Origin: Armillaria gallica
Taxonomy: Eukaryota > Basidiomycota > Agaricomycetes > Agaricales > Physalacriaceae
Assembly: GCA_037576215.1 (NCBI GenBank)
Contig: JBANDB010000001.1
Coordinates: forward strand, 7,998,001-8,062,000
Direction of reading: 5' to 3'
DNA: 64,000 nt
Shown piece by piece: positions 11,590 to 23,825 of this stretch (positions within the stretch are counted from its first letter, which is position 1; the number at the start of each line of letters is the position of its first letter). The position numbers were made by a program, and so were the translations under genes. Below the pieces are notes generated by a model. The model was not told the DNA's origin, made no database searches, and saw nothing but the letters and a program-made list of their open reading frames with translations.

Positions 11590-13450
11590 TAACAAGTCAA
11601 TTACCCTCATCATGCTGATATTGAACAGGATTTTCATTACTAGAATCACCGTTCAAAAGTGGAGCTCGTAAGCAATACTTATTTACCTGATGAATGTACC
11701 TATTTCTCCGGCCAAAGTTTGTATTCAGATTATGGTGTAACGGCTGTAAGGTTCAGTAAGGGTTCGATTCCCTTAGGCCGTATCAAAGTGCTTGTGTACG
11801 CTCTATTCTTTTCTCTCCATCCTATTACTGGACATGCCGACTCCTTAGGGACATGTTAATTTCCACAATCCAGGCTGTAATTCCGAACGTTATACATTCA
11901 AACATCAAAGGTTCCCGTGTTCATGCCCTCTCGAATTTATTAGAAGAATCTCAGTTCGCCTACCAACGAGGGCTCAATACGAGTTAATTGCATTTCTCAC
12001 TTTTTCGAAGCTTATTCAGTAAATGGCAAGGGCACTACAGAGTACATTGAGCGTTGAATATCCTAGATTGTGGTTCCGATGTCGCGAAGCCGCAAGTGCT
12101 GTCGTGGAAGCCTGGGGTTCAATTCCCTGCATCGCAATATGGGGGTTTGTTTATCTCTTTTGCACGAGCCATCGATTTTAGTGTTACAAGTATGTGCGGT
12201 AAGGATAACAATGTGCAGCGTCCATACGCATGTAATTCTCGCAGCGGTGTCTGATATTAAATAGAGCACGGTTAGAAATAACAGTTTCGTCTCGTTGACA
12301 TTACTGAGAAGAAAACCTCCATCGGCTATACGAATCTTCTTACACTATTCAGCGGCTCCATAATATCTGCCTTACGAATTCGGATTCTAGATGAGAGTAA
12401 GTATAGGGACGAAAGGAATAAAAGACGGCTCACCACTAGCACCGTTATCTGCATGAGCTTGCGCTCGAGATTTCAAACATTATCCTGGAGCACACGATGT
12501 ACAATGGACATCAAAAACCTCGGCTCGTACGCACTAGAAGGAAATGAGCCAATAAAACGGAACGGAGCACTACACGTACCACTCATCAGATCGGATCCGC
12601 GAAACCGCTCTCCAGTCTCCTTCGACGTCAGGGGACAGCGGCCGTTGCTGCTCCGTATCTTCTCCATCTTTGGCGGGTCGATAGACGGCGTCACCGGGCA
12701 CCAGCGAAGTACACTCTCAGCCAAGAGTCTTTCCCTGATGGAAGGGCCAGGCCTAGTGACGTGTTCGGCGGGGGTACAAGCTAACGTGAAGGACATCCCG
12801 GGGATCTTCACGCATCGGGCATTCCACTAATCGAGTGTATGCACATGTCCCTTTGATAAACCCATTGATTCAATGAACATTTCGTTTCTTAGCAAAACAA
12901 GATGTACGGCGCGCGTGTCCATTCAGACGAGCGTGGATATGATGTGTATCAGACTAGGACAGGTGAGCACGGGACGGAGCCGAAGAGGTTGGCGCTTACT
13001 GTGTTGATGACGACGACATTCTCTTCAGGCTGAAAGGTCAACTGGGTCGAACAGTACCTGTGTACCTCTCCATGGAAACTCGAAGGGAAACAATCGTGGC
13101 CCAATGACGTCGCCTTGATGTCCGTCAATGCATCACCGTGCCCCTCGTCTGTGTCTTGAGAGGCAAACCAAGTTGAGGTTAGGTGCGAAAGAAATGGGCG
13201 AGCTATCCAACTATTAGCAAAGAAAACCCACGAGTTCCAGGGCACAAATACACACCATACTTGATACATCCATCATCTTGTTCATCCTCTACCTTGACCA
13301 CGGAATCGGAAACCACGCTTGATTTTCTTTGCAAGAGGTACCGGGTATCTCCACGGCATCGGGTATCCCGCCAGTGGAATGCAAGCGCGCGATCCTTGGG
13401 TATGATTAGCATGGCGAAGATATGCAGCAGGCGGTGAGTTGGAGCAGCAT
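11590..13450. repeat. Degenerate gene-like module, copy C (with SINE-like head)
   Basis: This is the third copy of the module. Its head has a TGGTGTAACGGC A-box-like motif and a perfect T-arm-like AAGGGTTCGATTCCCTT at about 11,757, then a second B-box motif at 12,112. The minus-strand body contains 12,473-12,811 and 12,949-13,269, the latter with DALTDIKATSLGHD shared with copy A. It aligns to copy B at an offset of about 4.26 kb. No intact gene is proposed and the coded family is unknown. Confidence 0.45.
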
Positions 13451-15480
13451 GTTTAGCATCAGGATGGGTTTCTATGCGTGAAGGAGGACGGCGCAATGTC
13501 ACTGGAAGGAAGAAGATGGATAGACACCGTCTGTGATAATGGCAAATAGGTGCCGCTCAAAGGAGTCAAACGTAGAGATCCATCGTTTCTTTTGCGTCAT
13601 GGTACGGGACGAAGTAGGCTAGGCAAAATCCGTGCCGAACCTCATCACTAACACCGAGCATCGTTCGTTAGAGTCAATATGTCATGCTTTTTACCCTCAC
13701 CAACAGCGTCGCCCAGATCCGACAGTCGAGGGATCTGGCGAGGATGGTTGGCAATCGCTCCCAGACATCGCTGATGCTACTCTATACCTTAAATGGGTTG
13801 TAAATAACGACAAAGGGCCGTATCTAGTGAGTTTTTCCTTCTGCTCCTCTTATTTTTCTCATAGATACATAAAACCCTTCGTAGCCTGTCTATCAAACAG
13901 CCGACCTGGACATGACTGAAGTTACGAGGGCGGTCATTATACTGCAGGGCAAGGCAAGTTATATTTCTGAATCGGAGACTACTATTCCGCTAAAATCATC
14001 ACATAGCAAAGGGCTTCCTGGTCTGGCGCGCATCCAAAACTAACATATGTTATTATTCTGCTCATGAGCCTCGTATAGATGCGTTGTCACGCCTGCGGGA
14101 GCGTGACAGAGATGCGTCTCTTTGGTGTGTGGTGCGTTTGAGCTCAAAGACACCCGTGACATGATTTTATTAGCTAGTCTGTAAGTAATACTTACTGTGT
14201 ATAAAATTAGTACGCACCATGACATCGGCACGAGCCATAATTGACTTCTCTTGTCGCGGTAGAGTCTCTGTACAGACACCTTAGCGGAATACATCGATGT
14301 TCGAGCTGAAATTTTAGATGTAAGACCACCCGAAGTCATTAATAGGTGTTAGAGACAGTGCGACATGATAACTTGTGTCAAAGACTTCGCTGCCATTGCA
14401 ATTCCGTCCAGGAACAAACTGAAGAAACTGAGCCAAAATTGTTGTCAAATTGAAGTTACAGGTCAGCCGCCTGGCTATGACAGCTGGAATACATCATAAA
14501 AGTCAAACTTATACCTAGAGTGAGCAATTAGAAGCAAATACGGGAGGGGGAAATCGAAGCGATCATAAGTCGACTAGTTCAACTCGGACTTGAATGCATC
14601 AAACGCACTAGCATTTGAGGGCCATCGCATGCGTGTGGCAGATCCGAGTCCTATTTTAGTGGTCTATCAGATTCAATGTGTCAGCCTTCTACAGTTCTAC
14701 TAGTCAATTGGTACTTCATTGCACATCTGTCCTTACATATATGTACATCGTACATTGCCCTCCGTCTGGCACTGCATTCATGCTTATGGTGTTTGTTTTA
14801 CCATCTAGCATACAAGATCTACCATGTACGATTCCGTCATTGTACAAATATATTTTTGCTTGTCAACGTATCTCGCGGAGGAATGATGTACCCCGTAACA
14901 TACGGCTCCGACCATAATGTGAGTCATGTACCTTGTTTTGGTGGGATCTGTACGCCCAAGGCTTGCCTTACAAGTCACGGTCAATGAAGAAGAAAAAGAA
15001 ACATAGAGAGATTGGGCGAGCTCATACAAAAAAATATGGTCCATCTGTCGAACTAGATGGCTGCACTGAACGTACTACGCACTAGCTACCGGGGGCCTGT
15101 GGGCGTTGTTCGGATTTGGTTCAAGAAGGTGAATTACATTATGTACATACCACAAGGAAGAGTGACAACACGAGCACGTAGATGAGACCGACAAGCGTCA
15201 CATCACTGGCTCTACAGCCTACACCTGTATGAAAGAAAAATGGACATACATCGACGAAAGGAACTACAGACCAGAGTTTCGGTACTGCCACCAGGCAAGA
15301 GAGAACAGATCCTCAGCACCAGTTTCGAGATACGGAACCACGACATATATGGGTTCAGCGTTGTCGTTGTCCAAATCTGCGCTCATGGTCAGCGAAAAAT
15401 CGCTCTGGAACATTGGCAACGTACCCTAACCGTGCTGTCACCTACAACTACAGTTATTGAAATCCTTTGAGACCAGCAAG
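13451..15480. other. No supported gene
   Basis: A 99-codon minus-strand frame (14,040-14,339) has one hydrophobic stretch (WCVLILYTVSITY), and 14,676-14,987 on the plus strand is hydrophobic, but neither shows a recognisable domain or convincing splice sites. The stretch is probably intergenic sequence and decayed repeats. Confidence 0.4.
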
Positions 15481-15555
15481 CGACGGACCTGAAGAACTGA
15501 ACAGCCAATCCTTTTCTGCAGCATACACCAAAGCCAACACACTGTATGTATGGCC

Positions 15556-16510
15556 TCACAATGTATCCTTCAATCCATACCTCCACTTGTCCCAATGTAC
15601 TGAGAGATACTGGTTCAGCAACCGGGTCGACAGCTCGACATTGCTGAAACTAATTGTTGGATCGAAAGAGGATCCGCCGTCCTCCAATATACACCCAAAT
15701 AATATCTCCGCTTCAGCAATGACCACCGTACGGCTCTGAGGAGCGACATGAGCGAAGCTAGGGGAACTAGGAGGCACAGCTACCGTTACATTTGAATTCT
15801 CTCGATGATCCGGCGCAGGATCATTCGATGAAGGCGCCTTTTGGCTCTCTTCAGCAGTAACATGATTCCACATTTGAAAGGCGGATCATATGCGGCATAT
15901 GCATGGAAGATGTGCATCATGACCTCTTTGTTGATAGTAACACCCAGAGAGAGCTCCTCCACACTGACTCGGCTGATCTGCGCAAGGATCCACTGCGTCA
16001 TCGAAAATTCTCCAATCCTATTCGCACCTTCCAATAGCGCAAGTAACGTATGCTTGTCGGGCACGTACAACAAATCCCCATGCGCATCTCGATGAGAGTC
16101 CAGCATCTCCTTGGCCAGGCGGAAAGATTCATGGACATACTTCTTGTCTCCAGTTCGTGCACAAGTCAGTATAACAGTGTTGTACGATGCAAATGTGGAC
16201 GCTATGTTATTGTCGATTGTCATTTCGGTCCAAAGGTTTAGAGCATGCTCGGGTTCCGAAGCTCAAAGAGTAAAAAATGACAACGTGCAGGCTTGGATCA
16301 TCGTCGTATAATAACGTATATAGGAAGGCGTCTGGCACAGCATGGGCAGCGTAATGCATGTGGTAATAGAAGAGATCCCATGCTTAGGCTTTGGCCATCG
16401 AGTCTTTTACAAATAGCATCATGGCATGTGCGTGACGAGGCTTGTATACAACTTCTGTGCTGGCATGTTGAGCTGCTGCTCGTACTGACGAAGCACAGCA
16501 AGTGTTGACA
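15556..16510 (-). pseudogene. Pentatricopeptide-repeat (PPR) protein, broken
   Basis: Read on the minus strand, 16,500-16,270 gives a segment with LNMPAQKLYTSLVTHM and VPDAFLYTLLY. An intron-like gap follows. Then from about 16,260 comes ALNLWTEMTIDNNIAS, TFASYNTVILTCARTG and FRLAKEMLDSHRD. These are helical-pair repeats with the spacing of fungal mitochondrial PPR proteins, which bind organellar RNA. At about 15,873 the frame shifts by one base and continues (VPPSSPSFAHVAPQS, LNQYLSVHW) to 15,556. An in-frame stop also lies in the first segment (after KDSMAKA). With a frameshift and a stop the locus is most likely a pseudogene or a decayed paralogue. The family call rests on motif resemblance only. 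Confidence 0.65.
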
Positions 16511-17404
16511 TTGGCATGGATTTTGGGGAGGCCCGAAGAGCGAGCGGATATGAACATGTTGCTGCCGGTCAGAAGGAGTGCCTGGTATACGTATCTTAGC
16601 TTGTAAATGCTAGAAAACGGCTAAAAGCTACGAACCTTGCCATAAGGAATGAGAAGGAAGCGAAGAATTCAGATTCACAACGGCGGCACTAGAACCAAAA
16701 TAAAATGAAGGGTACAATTTCAGGGAGTTGATGGGGGTCAGAAAGACGTTGGATGCACAAGAAGTAGATTTTTTGACATTGACCTCGGTACAATCAGTAA
16801 AGGCGAGAAAGAGTCTGTAACATACCTCAATGTCAGAGACAGTACGCCGTTGAGAGATAGCTGTTCGGGCTATGTAACACAATGCGAGTGATAAGCAAAT
16901 ATCATATGTAACGGAGGATGACATGGAAGTAGAAGAACAGGTGGGCCAAAAGAGAAAGGTGGCAGGACCAGAAGAAGAGGAGGATATCCACAAAAAGTAA
17001 AGAATGCACGCCTGCAATGATACAGCATACGTACAGCATAGCATAGAGCAAGGAAAAATAAATGGAGAACAGGTAGCGATGAAGCAAAGACACGCAAACC
17101 ACAAGTTAAACCACCAAAATAAGAGGCAACGTGGTTATTGGGAACGACCAACATAAATTATGGTACACAAAGCGGGCGGGCAAGCGAAGGGAGCTCTAGA
17201 GGGCAAGCGAGGAAAAGGAGGAGTCACGGAAGTACGGACAGAAAATTGATGGACCAAAGCAAACAATTCCCACGGTGAGCCCAAGAGGGCGAAGCGGCAA
17301 AATGCGTGATGGACATTGTGAAATTTCCCACGGGGTGTCCCGTACATATAATGACCGAGTAATCCTATATTCATAGGACTCGGAACCGAACGCAGATTTG
17401 TCAC
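16511..17404. other. No supported gene
   Basis: A 158-codon minus-strand frame (16,628-17,104) begins with a hydrophobic, cysteine-rich stretch but is not recognised. It could be a chance frame in pyrimidine-rich sequence or an upstream exon of the PPR locus. Confidence 0.35.
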
Positions 17405-17900
17405 ACCACTGTCACACGCTTGCGTTTAATCTCAAACACGTGCGTTTTCAAAAGGAACGCATGCGTGCATTATCTTGACGCTTGCGTTCAATGTTTGGAT
17501 GCATGCGTGACTTATTTTTGAAATGCGTGAGTCTTTGCGTTGATTTCTGGGGTGCCTAATTCACTTAAAGTTGAGAACAGTGAAGGGATCACAAGTACTT
17601 CGACATAAAACTGTACTATATTCTTTGTGATACTAGAACTGACTAACCTGCATGCATTTATAGCCTTTCCAGATGATTCCCCTTCATTCTTGAATCATAA
17701 TAAGTCACGGAGATATCTCCAGGAAATTCGGACAAGTAAGTCTATTTTCAACAGAAATGTAATGAACAGGTATCATTGAAATGACACTAGCTACCAGACG
17801 ACTACGCATCTAAACACATCGATAAGCACACAACCGCACGCAAGTTGAACTTACGCAAACGCAGTTGAACGCACGCATGCAAGTGTCGAACGCAGAATTC
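17405..17900. repeat. Inverted clusters of TGCGT / ACGCA motifs
   Basis: 17,405-17,545 carries at least seven TGCGT units (GCTTGCGTT, CGTGCGTTT, CATGCGTGC, CATGCGTGA and others). 17,820-17,890 carries the complementary ACGCA orientation (CGCACGCAAG, TTACGCAAACGCAG, GAACGCACGCATGC, GAACGCAG). About 280 bp of ordinary sequence lies between. The mirrored orientation suggests long imperfect terminal inverted repeats, or two arrays of one protein-binding site. No gene lies inside. Confidence 0.6.
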
Positions 17901-18188
17901 TCTTGGCCCGCTAACGCCGAATCGCCCAGTTCCAAACAACCAATGTGAAGGCACAGATGCATTCAAGTACGGGCTGGAATCGAATTTCCCCGCATATGCG
18001 AGCAAGAACGCTCGTGCTCTTGGAAGAGAGGGTATCATCAAGAGATACCATAGCCGGACACTTAATTATGCTTGGGGACTGGTACGCGCAATATTTTCCC
18101 TTGCAAAGACCCCACTGAGCCATCCTTTTAGAAAGATGAAGGAAATAGTGACACTCGAGCTCAAGCACAGGCGAGTAACCGTATTCTT

Positions 18189-18512
18189 TTGAGTCTCTTC
18201 GCCTGGAAACTGATTGAATCGTCGCAGACTCAAGGACGGAACTATTTAGAAAGGGGACGAAATTTTGTCACGATACTAGAAGATATGGGTGGTATACCGG
18301 AACTCACTACCGTTGATTGGGTGCTTGGAGTGAGCCATAGCGGTGAAGGTATGATGGCGAGTGATGCAGGAATCGATAAAGTGGGTGTACTCCTTGAGAT
18401 CGTGACTATGACTGAAGAAGACTACAGCTGTTCTGGTACTAAGTCGAGCTATCCGTCAAACTGTAAACGGCACAGCCAATCATGTTTAGGGCAGTGTCTA
18501 CCGTCTAATTGA
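18189..18512 (+). CDS. Unrecognised 107-codon open frame
   Basis: The frame encodes an acidic, soluble-looking peptide with no motif I recognise. It is bounded by repeats and not supported by splice patterns or a second copy. It may be a real small gene or exon, or chance. The rest of 17.9-18.8 kb shows nothing further. Confidence 0.2.
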   Translation: MSLFAWKLIESSQTQGRNYLERGRNFVTILEDMGGIPELTTVDWVLGVSHSGEGMMASDAGIDKVGVLLEIVTMTEEDYSCSGTKSSYPSNCKRHSQSCLGQCLPSN

Positions 18513-18835
18513 TATCGCATCGGAATACTTACTTCCGTTTATCACAAGAGTCGCGTCTCGCTTTGATTTTGTCAGCGTCCATTCGTGTAAGCTGAAAGTT
18601 GAAGTGTTCGAACACAAAGTCTGCTCCGGTATGTTTCTTATTCCATGCTCTGTCCTAGTTGTAAGTACCCTTCAGTTATCAAAGGAGGGCAATAAACCGT
18701 GGACACTATCGCATGCCAGATCCGCAGCCTCATTGTATCTTGAATGGGAGTAGTAAAGAACCCGCTTCCAACTTGAACGCTTCCGCCCGGTGGTGCTGAA
18801 AAAGATGCTCCATCTGTATCAAGTCAAGTCGATGT

Positions 18836-18975
18836 CACGGGTTCAATTTCGTGGTCGAAAACTGTTCTTGAAATCTAAGCACCTCATAACTGCACAAGCA
18901 CGCTAAACTCAGACATGGTGTATTACCGCCTCTCACTCGGAAGGGATAGAAAAGTACGCGGTTCGATTCCCCGTA
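18836..18975 (+). repeat. Two B-box-like motifs
   Basis: CGGGTTCAATTTCG at about 18,838 and CGGTTCGATTCCCCG at about 18,959 resemble T-arms of tRNA-derived SINEs seen at 2.8-12.1 kb. The second has a GGTTCGATTCC core. No full cloverleaf was found. Confidence 0.45.
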
Positions 18976-20054
18976 TCCGAAGCCTTGTCATTTTCTGTAT
19001 GGTTTGGTCTTATCTGATATGTAGTATGGCGAAATGCCTCTTGATTTCTTGTGTCACCCACACAACATTAAACCGCCAAACTTCTAGTTTCAGGAATCAT
19101 GATATTGTTCTTCGAAATATTGTGAATAAAATCTGTAGTCCAAGGTACGTGGGGAGAGATTTCCGTATGTTTTGCTGTTTCACTTGTCGTGGTTTTGCTG
19201 AGCAATCCTTTTGGCAACAGAGTGTAGTACACTCGAGATTGGGGTTATACATGTAGTGCTTAGGCTCAGGCTTTCATGGCGAGTGCCAGTGACTTTGAAA
19301 TCAACGTCACAAGCAAGTTGTTAGCTTTTTACTGCTCGTTGACCTTGTGGTTCGTGCGTAGTAATCATATCTCCGAAGGCGCGCATGCCATCTTCTGGGC
19401 TGGTACTTTTTTGTTTGACTGCACGTCGAATTCGTGACTCAAAGCTGTGTCAGAACTGCAGAGGTAACGACCGTTACAATTTACATGTTTCTGCGTGCCC
19501 TTTTTTTTTGTGTAGTAGGACTCCATGTACCTCCGTGGTATAAATGCCGTCCCGATGTTTTGATTGAGAATAAATAACTCTATGTGTCAAAATACCCGAC
19601 TCCTTAGGGTTTTCTGAGCCCTGATACCTAGCCGCTTATCCTATTCTCCTCCACCTATACAAACGCCAGTCTTCACTTTTCTTATCATCAAAGCTTGAAT
19701 TGATCTTAATTTCCTGGCAATTTCCTAGCCTAGGCCGTCCAGCCTCTTTGGAATGGTGTGGTTCGCGAAGGAATTCTCTTTCGCTTTATTGACGGATTAG
19801 CAAGTTCTGATTTTTGGTAACAGAGCAAGGCACACTGCGGCGAATGATTTGGGCGAAAGGATTAGTAGCGGTGCCGAACACGGCATGTCCGGCGATAGCC
19901 GCACTTTTGATTGCCTTGAGCTTGGTCTTTGACAACGATGACGACGAGCACTGACGATACTCCCCGCCCTTCCACTGAAAATCGTCTGCCACGTCAATAT
20001 CAATGCTCCTCCTAGCAAATATCCTGGTTCATCCATCTCACCACATTGTGCAAT
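18976..20054. other. No supported gene
   Basis: A 68-codon minus-strand frame (19,786-19,992) and short plus-strand frames are present, but none has a recognised domain. Confidence 0.4.
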
Positions 20055-20415
20055 AATATGCCGAGTCTAGACGCGACATTTGCTAGGCTCGCTATCAAGA
20101 CCCATGCACTGAGCTTTTGATAGCCCGGGAAAGCCACCGGAATCAGAGACGATTGAGTATCTGAAGATGCCAGGCATGTCGATAAAGGCGCCCGAGCACC
20201 CGCTGCAGTATCTTTGGTGCGTTTCTTACTCTGTATGCTTTCCCGACCAATCTAAACCTTTTTAGGATGGTGTACCACGATACAAACGCCAAATATTTCT
20301 ACACCCCCACCTGGAACTCGTAGCCCCCTCTAAAGTCAAGCGGGATTCGAATTGCGAGCTTTTCAAACCAGGTATCAAGCCCACGTCGGAGGACGAGGCC
20401 AATGCGAATCCAGGT
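20055..20415 (+). pseudogene. eIF4E-like pseudogene fragment
   Basis: This is a shorter, more decayed duplicate of the eIF4E-like locus at 61.6-62.0 kb. Shared parts are the upstream block TGCTAGGCTCGCTATCAAGACC, broken here as TGCTAGGCTCGC plus TATCAAGACC, an intron-like GTGCGTTTCTTACTCTG...TTTTTAG, and an exon reading APSKVKRDSNCELFKPGIKP followed by EDEANAN. Where the other copy has MWEDEANAN this one has TSEDEANAN, so the tryptophan that stacks on the mRNA cap in eIF4E proteins is lost. Coding similarity ends near 20,415. It is a non-functional fragment. Confidence 0.75.
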
Positions 20416-20454
20416 CCTTCTGTCTACTAGTTATCTATCCTGTGTTAGATTGCC

Positions 20455-20735
20455 GGGATATTCCATCTGAGTAAACTCAAAACTACAGAGAACCGCAGGC
20501 ATGTGTAGAGGGCTCTACTCAAGCTGTTCCTTGCAGAGGAGCTTGTTATCGGAACGCGCAAGTTTCGACGAGTCACTCGTACTTACGGAGATTTCCACGA
20601 GCAGTATGTCCATTTCTCGCCAGTTAGCTTGGCCACTTATCTCCGCTGTATTGACTTTGAACTCTAACAGCTGAAATGCGTCCGCGTGTTCCTAGCCTCA
20701 CGCGATCTGAGCGTGGAGGAAGCGGGTCTGGGATG
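20455..20735 (+). repeat. Dispersed repeat R, copy 1
   Basis: From GGGATATTCCATCTGAGTAA through CGGAGATTTCCACG and TCTAACAGCTGAAAT to GTCTGGGATG, this block matches 58,675-58,945 in the same orientation with scattered substitutions. It is not clearly coding in either copy. Here it lies directly after the eIF4E fragment, whereas at 58-62 kb the two are separated and in the opposite order, so the blocks were copied or moved independently. Confidence 0.75.
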
Positions 20736-22449
20736 TGAGTATGCTCGTGCTTGTGTTATATCTGCGACACTGACAACACGAGCAGGTAACCTTTGGCGAA
20801 GTACGAGATCCCTCGGTGACCCCTGCAGAACAAAAAAGGTGTATCACGATCTGTCACGAAGCATGGACTATTTGAGAGTAATCACCCTTAGAGGCGGAGC
20901 ATATAGAAACGAGGCAGATTTGTATCCGCCTGATTGGCAGCGCACGTTCCCGGATCGAATTACGAGGAACTGTCGAGGGTGAAGAAGATGTCAGTTTCGT
21001 TCTCTCCTCTTTTGTTCCCTTTCGACTAACAATTGGTTAGTGAGAATGCTTCTCGGCGGTGTGGTGAATGGTTGCATCTTCCTTTGTGGCGGGTACTAAT
21101 GGAGCATGTTTGTCAAGTGGAACGGAAGCGGCCTAGTGATCATTGCTACTTCTGGGAGCCATCGGGATGTACGCTTGTCCCAAATGTCAATGCCTGTTTG
21201 TCGTCCTAATCAATCGAGATGCTGAGACTGAAACAATCTGAAATTAGTATAAAACATGATCTACGGGCTGATAATCGCTGAGAGCATCCCGCAAAAGCTG
21301 AGGCTTGCCATGCCGAGAGTCTGCTGCCTCCGCCGCCGCTCTGTATCTTTGGTCTCAGATCGCATCTTCCTCTTCGCTTCCAGTACTGACGCTAGCGGCT
21401 TGGTTTACGTGGCGTCGAGCTTATTTGGACACACTTCGTGATGAGCTACTGGTAGAAGAGCTCGAGTAACTTTATCGCGTGTATGGTACACTCTGAATCC
21501 GTACAAGACTCTGTTATCTATTGCCGACGTTCTATGTAGGTTTCGTCAGCTCTACTACCTTGACCAATTGGCTCCCCCCCTCACAGTTATTTCGCTGTTC
21601 AAACGAATGCAATCAACGACCCCCGCATTTCCTGGTGCTTTTGCAAGGACGAGTCCTCGTTGAGATACACCGAGAAAGGCTGTGACTCTAGCCTCTGATC
21701 CTGAAGCCGCAGAGCACGATCCAAGAACAGGCGTATTTCCCGTACTTTGTTTACACACCGTCCTATGCAAAGAATACGGCACCGACACAGACGAAAATCC
21801 AAACAAGTGACTGTTAAGACCGATCGGTCCATGCTTTCTCTCCCAATTTCTAGAGGCCGCGGTTAGTCTTGTTCGACATGGAACAGGTGTACGTAGTGTT
21901 TTAAGAATCTTACGCGATGCATGCCTTCACCCGAGAGCAGAGTAAGATTTGGCGCATATTGCGAGAGAAAGGTAGACTAAAGGTCCGACATGACGGTAGA
22001 AATTCTAGAGAAAGTAGAGAAGAAGCCAAAACGGACATACGTAGGTAGTCAGAAGCTGTAGGTACATAGGTTTCACGAATGATGTAGCTTACGGTCCGGT
22101 CCGGTCAGAATCAGGTGCGGACTCAGGTTCAAGCCCGACTTTCGCCAGCAAGATTGGTCAAGGGAATCTCAATAACATTCGATGTTTTCCGTCTGGCCAT
22201 CTGTATGCTAAGTCGAGCACGTTGTGCCCATGCATTGGCAGTGTTCTGAATGCGCCGAATAAAAACATGTAACACGTTCACTGCAAGCTCGCTGAGTATT
22301 ATTTCATCAGATTGTTGATGAAAACCCACCTAATTCGTCCCCAGTGAGGGTTCTACGAGATGAATCATCTGGGTTGGTGAATAAGCATATGCCAACCATT
22401 GTTACGGCCTATCATACGACCAATAATAAATATTTGGATGAGATTAATG
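20736..22449. other. No supported gene
   Basis: Open frames at 20,686-20,982 (plus), 21,256-21,441 (plus), 21,555-21,832 (minus) and 22,129-22,329 (minus) are short and unrecognised. Nothing else can be supported. Confidence 0.4.
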
Positions 22450-23825
22450 TCATACACGTACGCAGATTGTCAGAAGGATGAGGCACGGTAGTAGCCCGGC
22501 CATGTCTGTATCGGAAAGACATACTAAGTCAGCTGAGGGACACCGATATGAAGCAGGACGTACCGAGGACATCACCTGAAGTTGGGGCTTGAGTTAAGGC
22601 TCTGTAGTGGAAGATAACGGACGTACCAAACCCTTCAGGAGCCCCGGGCATAGTGGATCGTATTTGGGTAAAGGCAAACACGGTCCCGATTGGGGCTATA
22701 AGGATCTCGGTCCGTTGTCGGTAGCCGAAGACCGCAGCTGTGATCGTTATGAGGCAAATCATGAGAGTGACCATCCCTATCCATATAACGAAGACACATG
22801 AGTTCAGAAAATTCATGGAGTATAAGCGGAAAAACTGAACAGATTGTGGCGGTGATAACCAGACAGTACCCGATAACAACGGGGCTGCGTTGGAGGTGTA
22901 AAACTGTCCAAATGATTTCCTCATCAAGCTCTGTGATCTCCAAGAAGCCGGGGTAGGACGTTATATCGTCAGTTGTAATTTTGAAGTCGCTCAAAGAAAT
23001 TCTGTCAAGTAGTCAAATGAGAAGGGAAGAGTAAACTTACCCAATGAGTCGAGATACTGAACTAAGGACTAGGGAGACAGACTTGTTTGTCGGTGCCTCC
23101 TGAGCAAAAGCGAATATTCCCGACTGGTAGCTGACACATTGGTAGATAACGTCAGATAAAAAACGCGACCTAAAGAGCATAGTACCAGTCAAAGGGGTAG
23201 TTGGCTAGATTTCCGACCTTGATCCGATACCGAGTGTCCTGAGGGTTGTATGCAACCCATGGGTAGATGTTGAATTTCATGCGGAAGGAGGCAGAGTTGG
23301 CCAGGATGTCATAACTTGAACCAGTACCCGAAGTCATGGCGGTGGCATTCCACAGGAAGATGGGGTCTGAAGGTCTGTTGTTACTGGAGGGACCCCTATA
23401 ATATCTGTCATCTGAAGGAGATAAATTTCTTCAAAAGGGATCTTCATATGGTACGTTTTTTCGAGAGCTCAAAACTAAAAGGCTCACGTGTCAAAGAAGA
23501 TATTAACTGGTGCGCAATTGTCAATGCAGGTGTCATTGTCGATGGACCACTCCACGAACATAGTGGCTGTAGGAATATCAACTGAGGCCAGGCTAGCGCT
23601 GAGTGAGATCTTCCGATACTATGAGCAGTGTATATCAAGGAAAGTGCAAGGAGTCTTACAGTTCTATTCATGTCCGTCGAATTCAGATTGCTGGAATACG
23701 AACCTTCCGCTGTCGGGATATAGCATGAGTGCGAGAGTAAGGCACAAGGTTGGAACGATGATGAGGAATGAGAGCGAGGCGGCGAGGCAACATTGAACTC
23801 GTGATGGGCTTCGATGGTTCATCAT
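22450..23825 (-). CDS. DUF4436-like membrane protein, 8 exons
   Basis: A minus-strand gene can be assembled as exons 23825-23660, 23581-23488, 23404-23186, 23130-23041, 23001-22841, 22776-22627, 22564-22575 and 22505-22450, all with GT-AG introns of 39-83 nt. The total is 948 nt, about 315 residues. Features in order: an N-terminal membrane segment after ATGATGAAC (LSFLIIVPTLCLTLALML), SNNRPSDPIF, a YPFD motif, FKITTDDITS, two membrane segments (IGYCLVITATI, MVTLMICLITITAAVFGY), FAFTQIRSTMPGAPEGFG and a C-terminal helix (LLPCLILLTICV). These match my recollection of the fungal DUF4436-type family. Exon 7 is only 12 nt and joins EGFG to DMAGLLP in frame. One TAG falls two codons before the end of exon 1, so either that donor is wrong or the gene carries a nonsense mutation. 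Confidence 0.7.

Noticed and set aside
11700..11790. Possible tRNA gene at TGGTGTAACGGC...GGTTCGATTCCC
   Set aside because: A good T-arm and an A-box-like motif are present, but no anticodon stem or acceptor stem pairs, and similar fragments recur as repeats.
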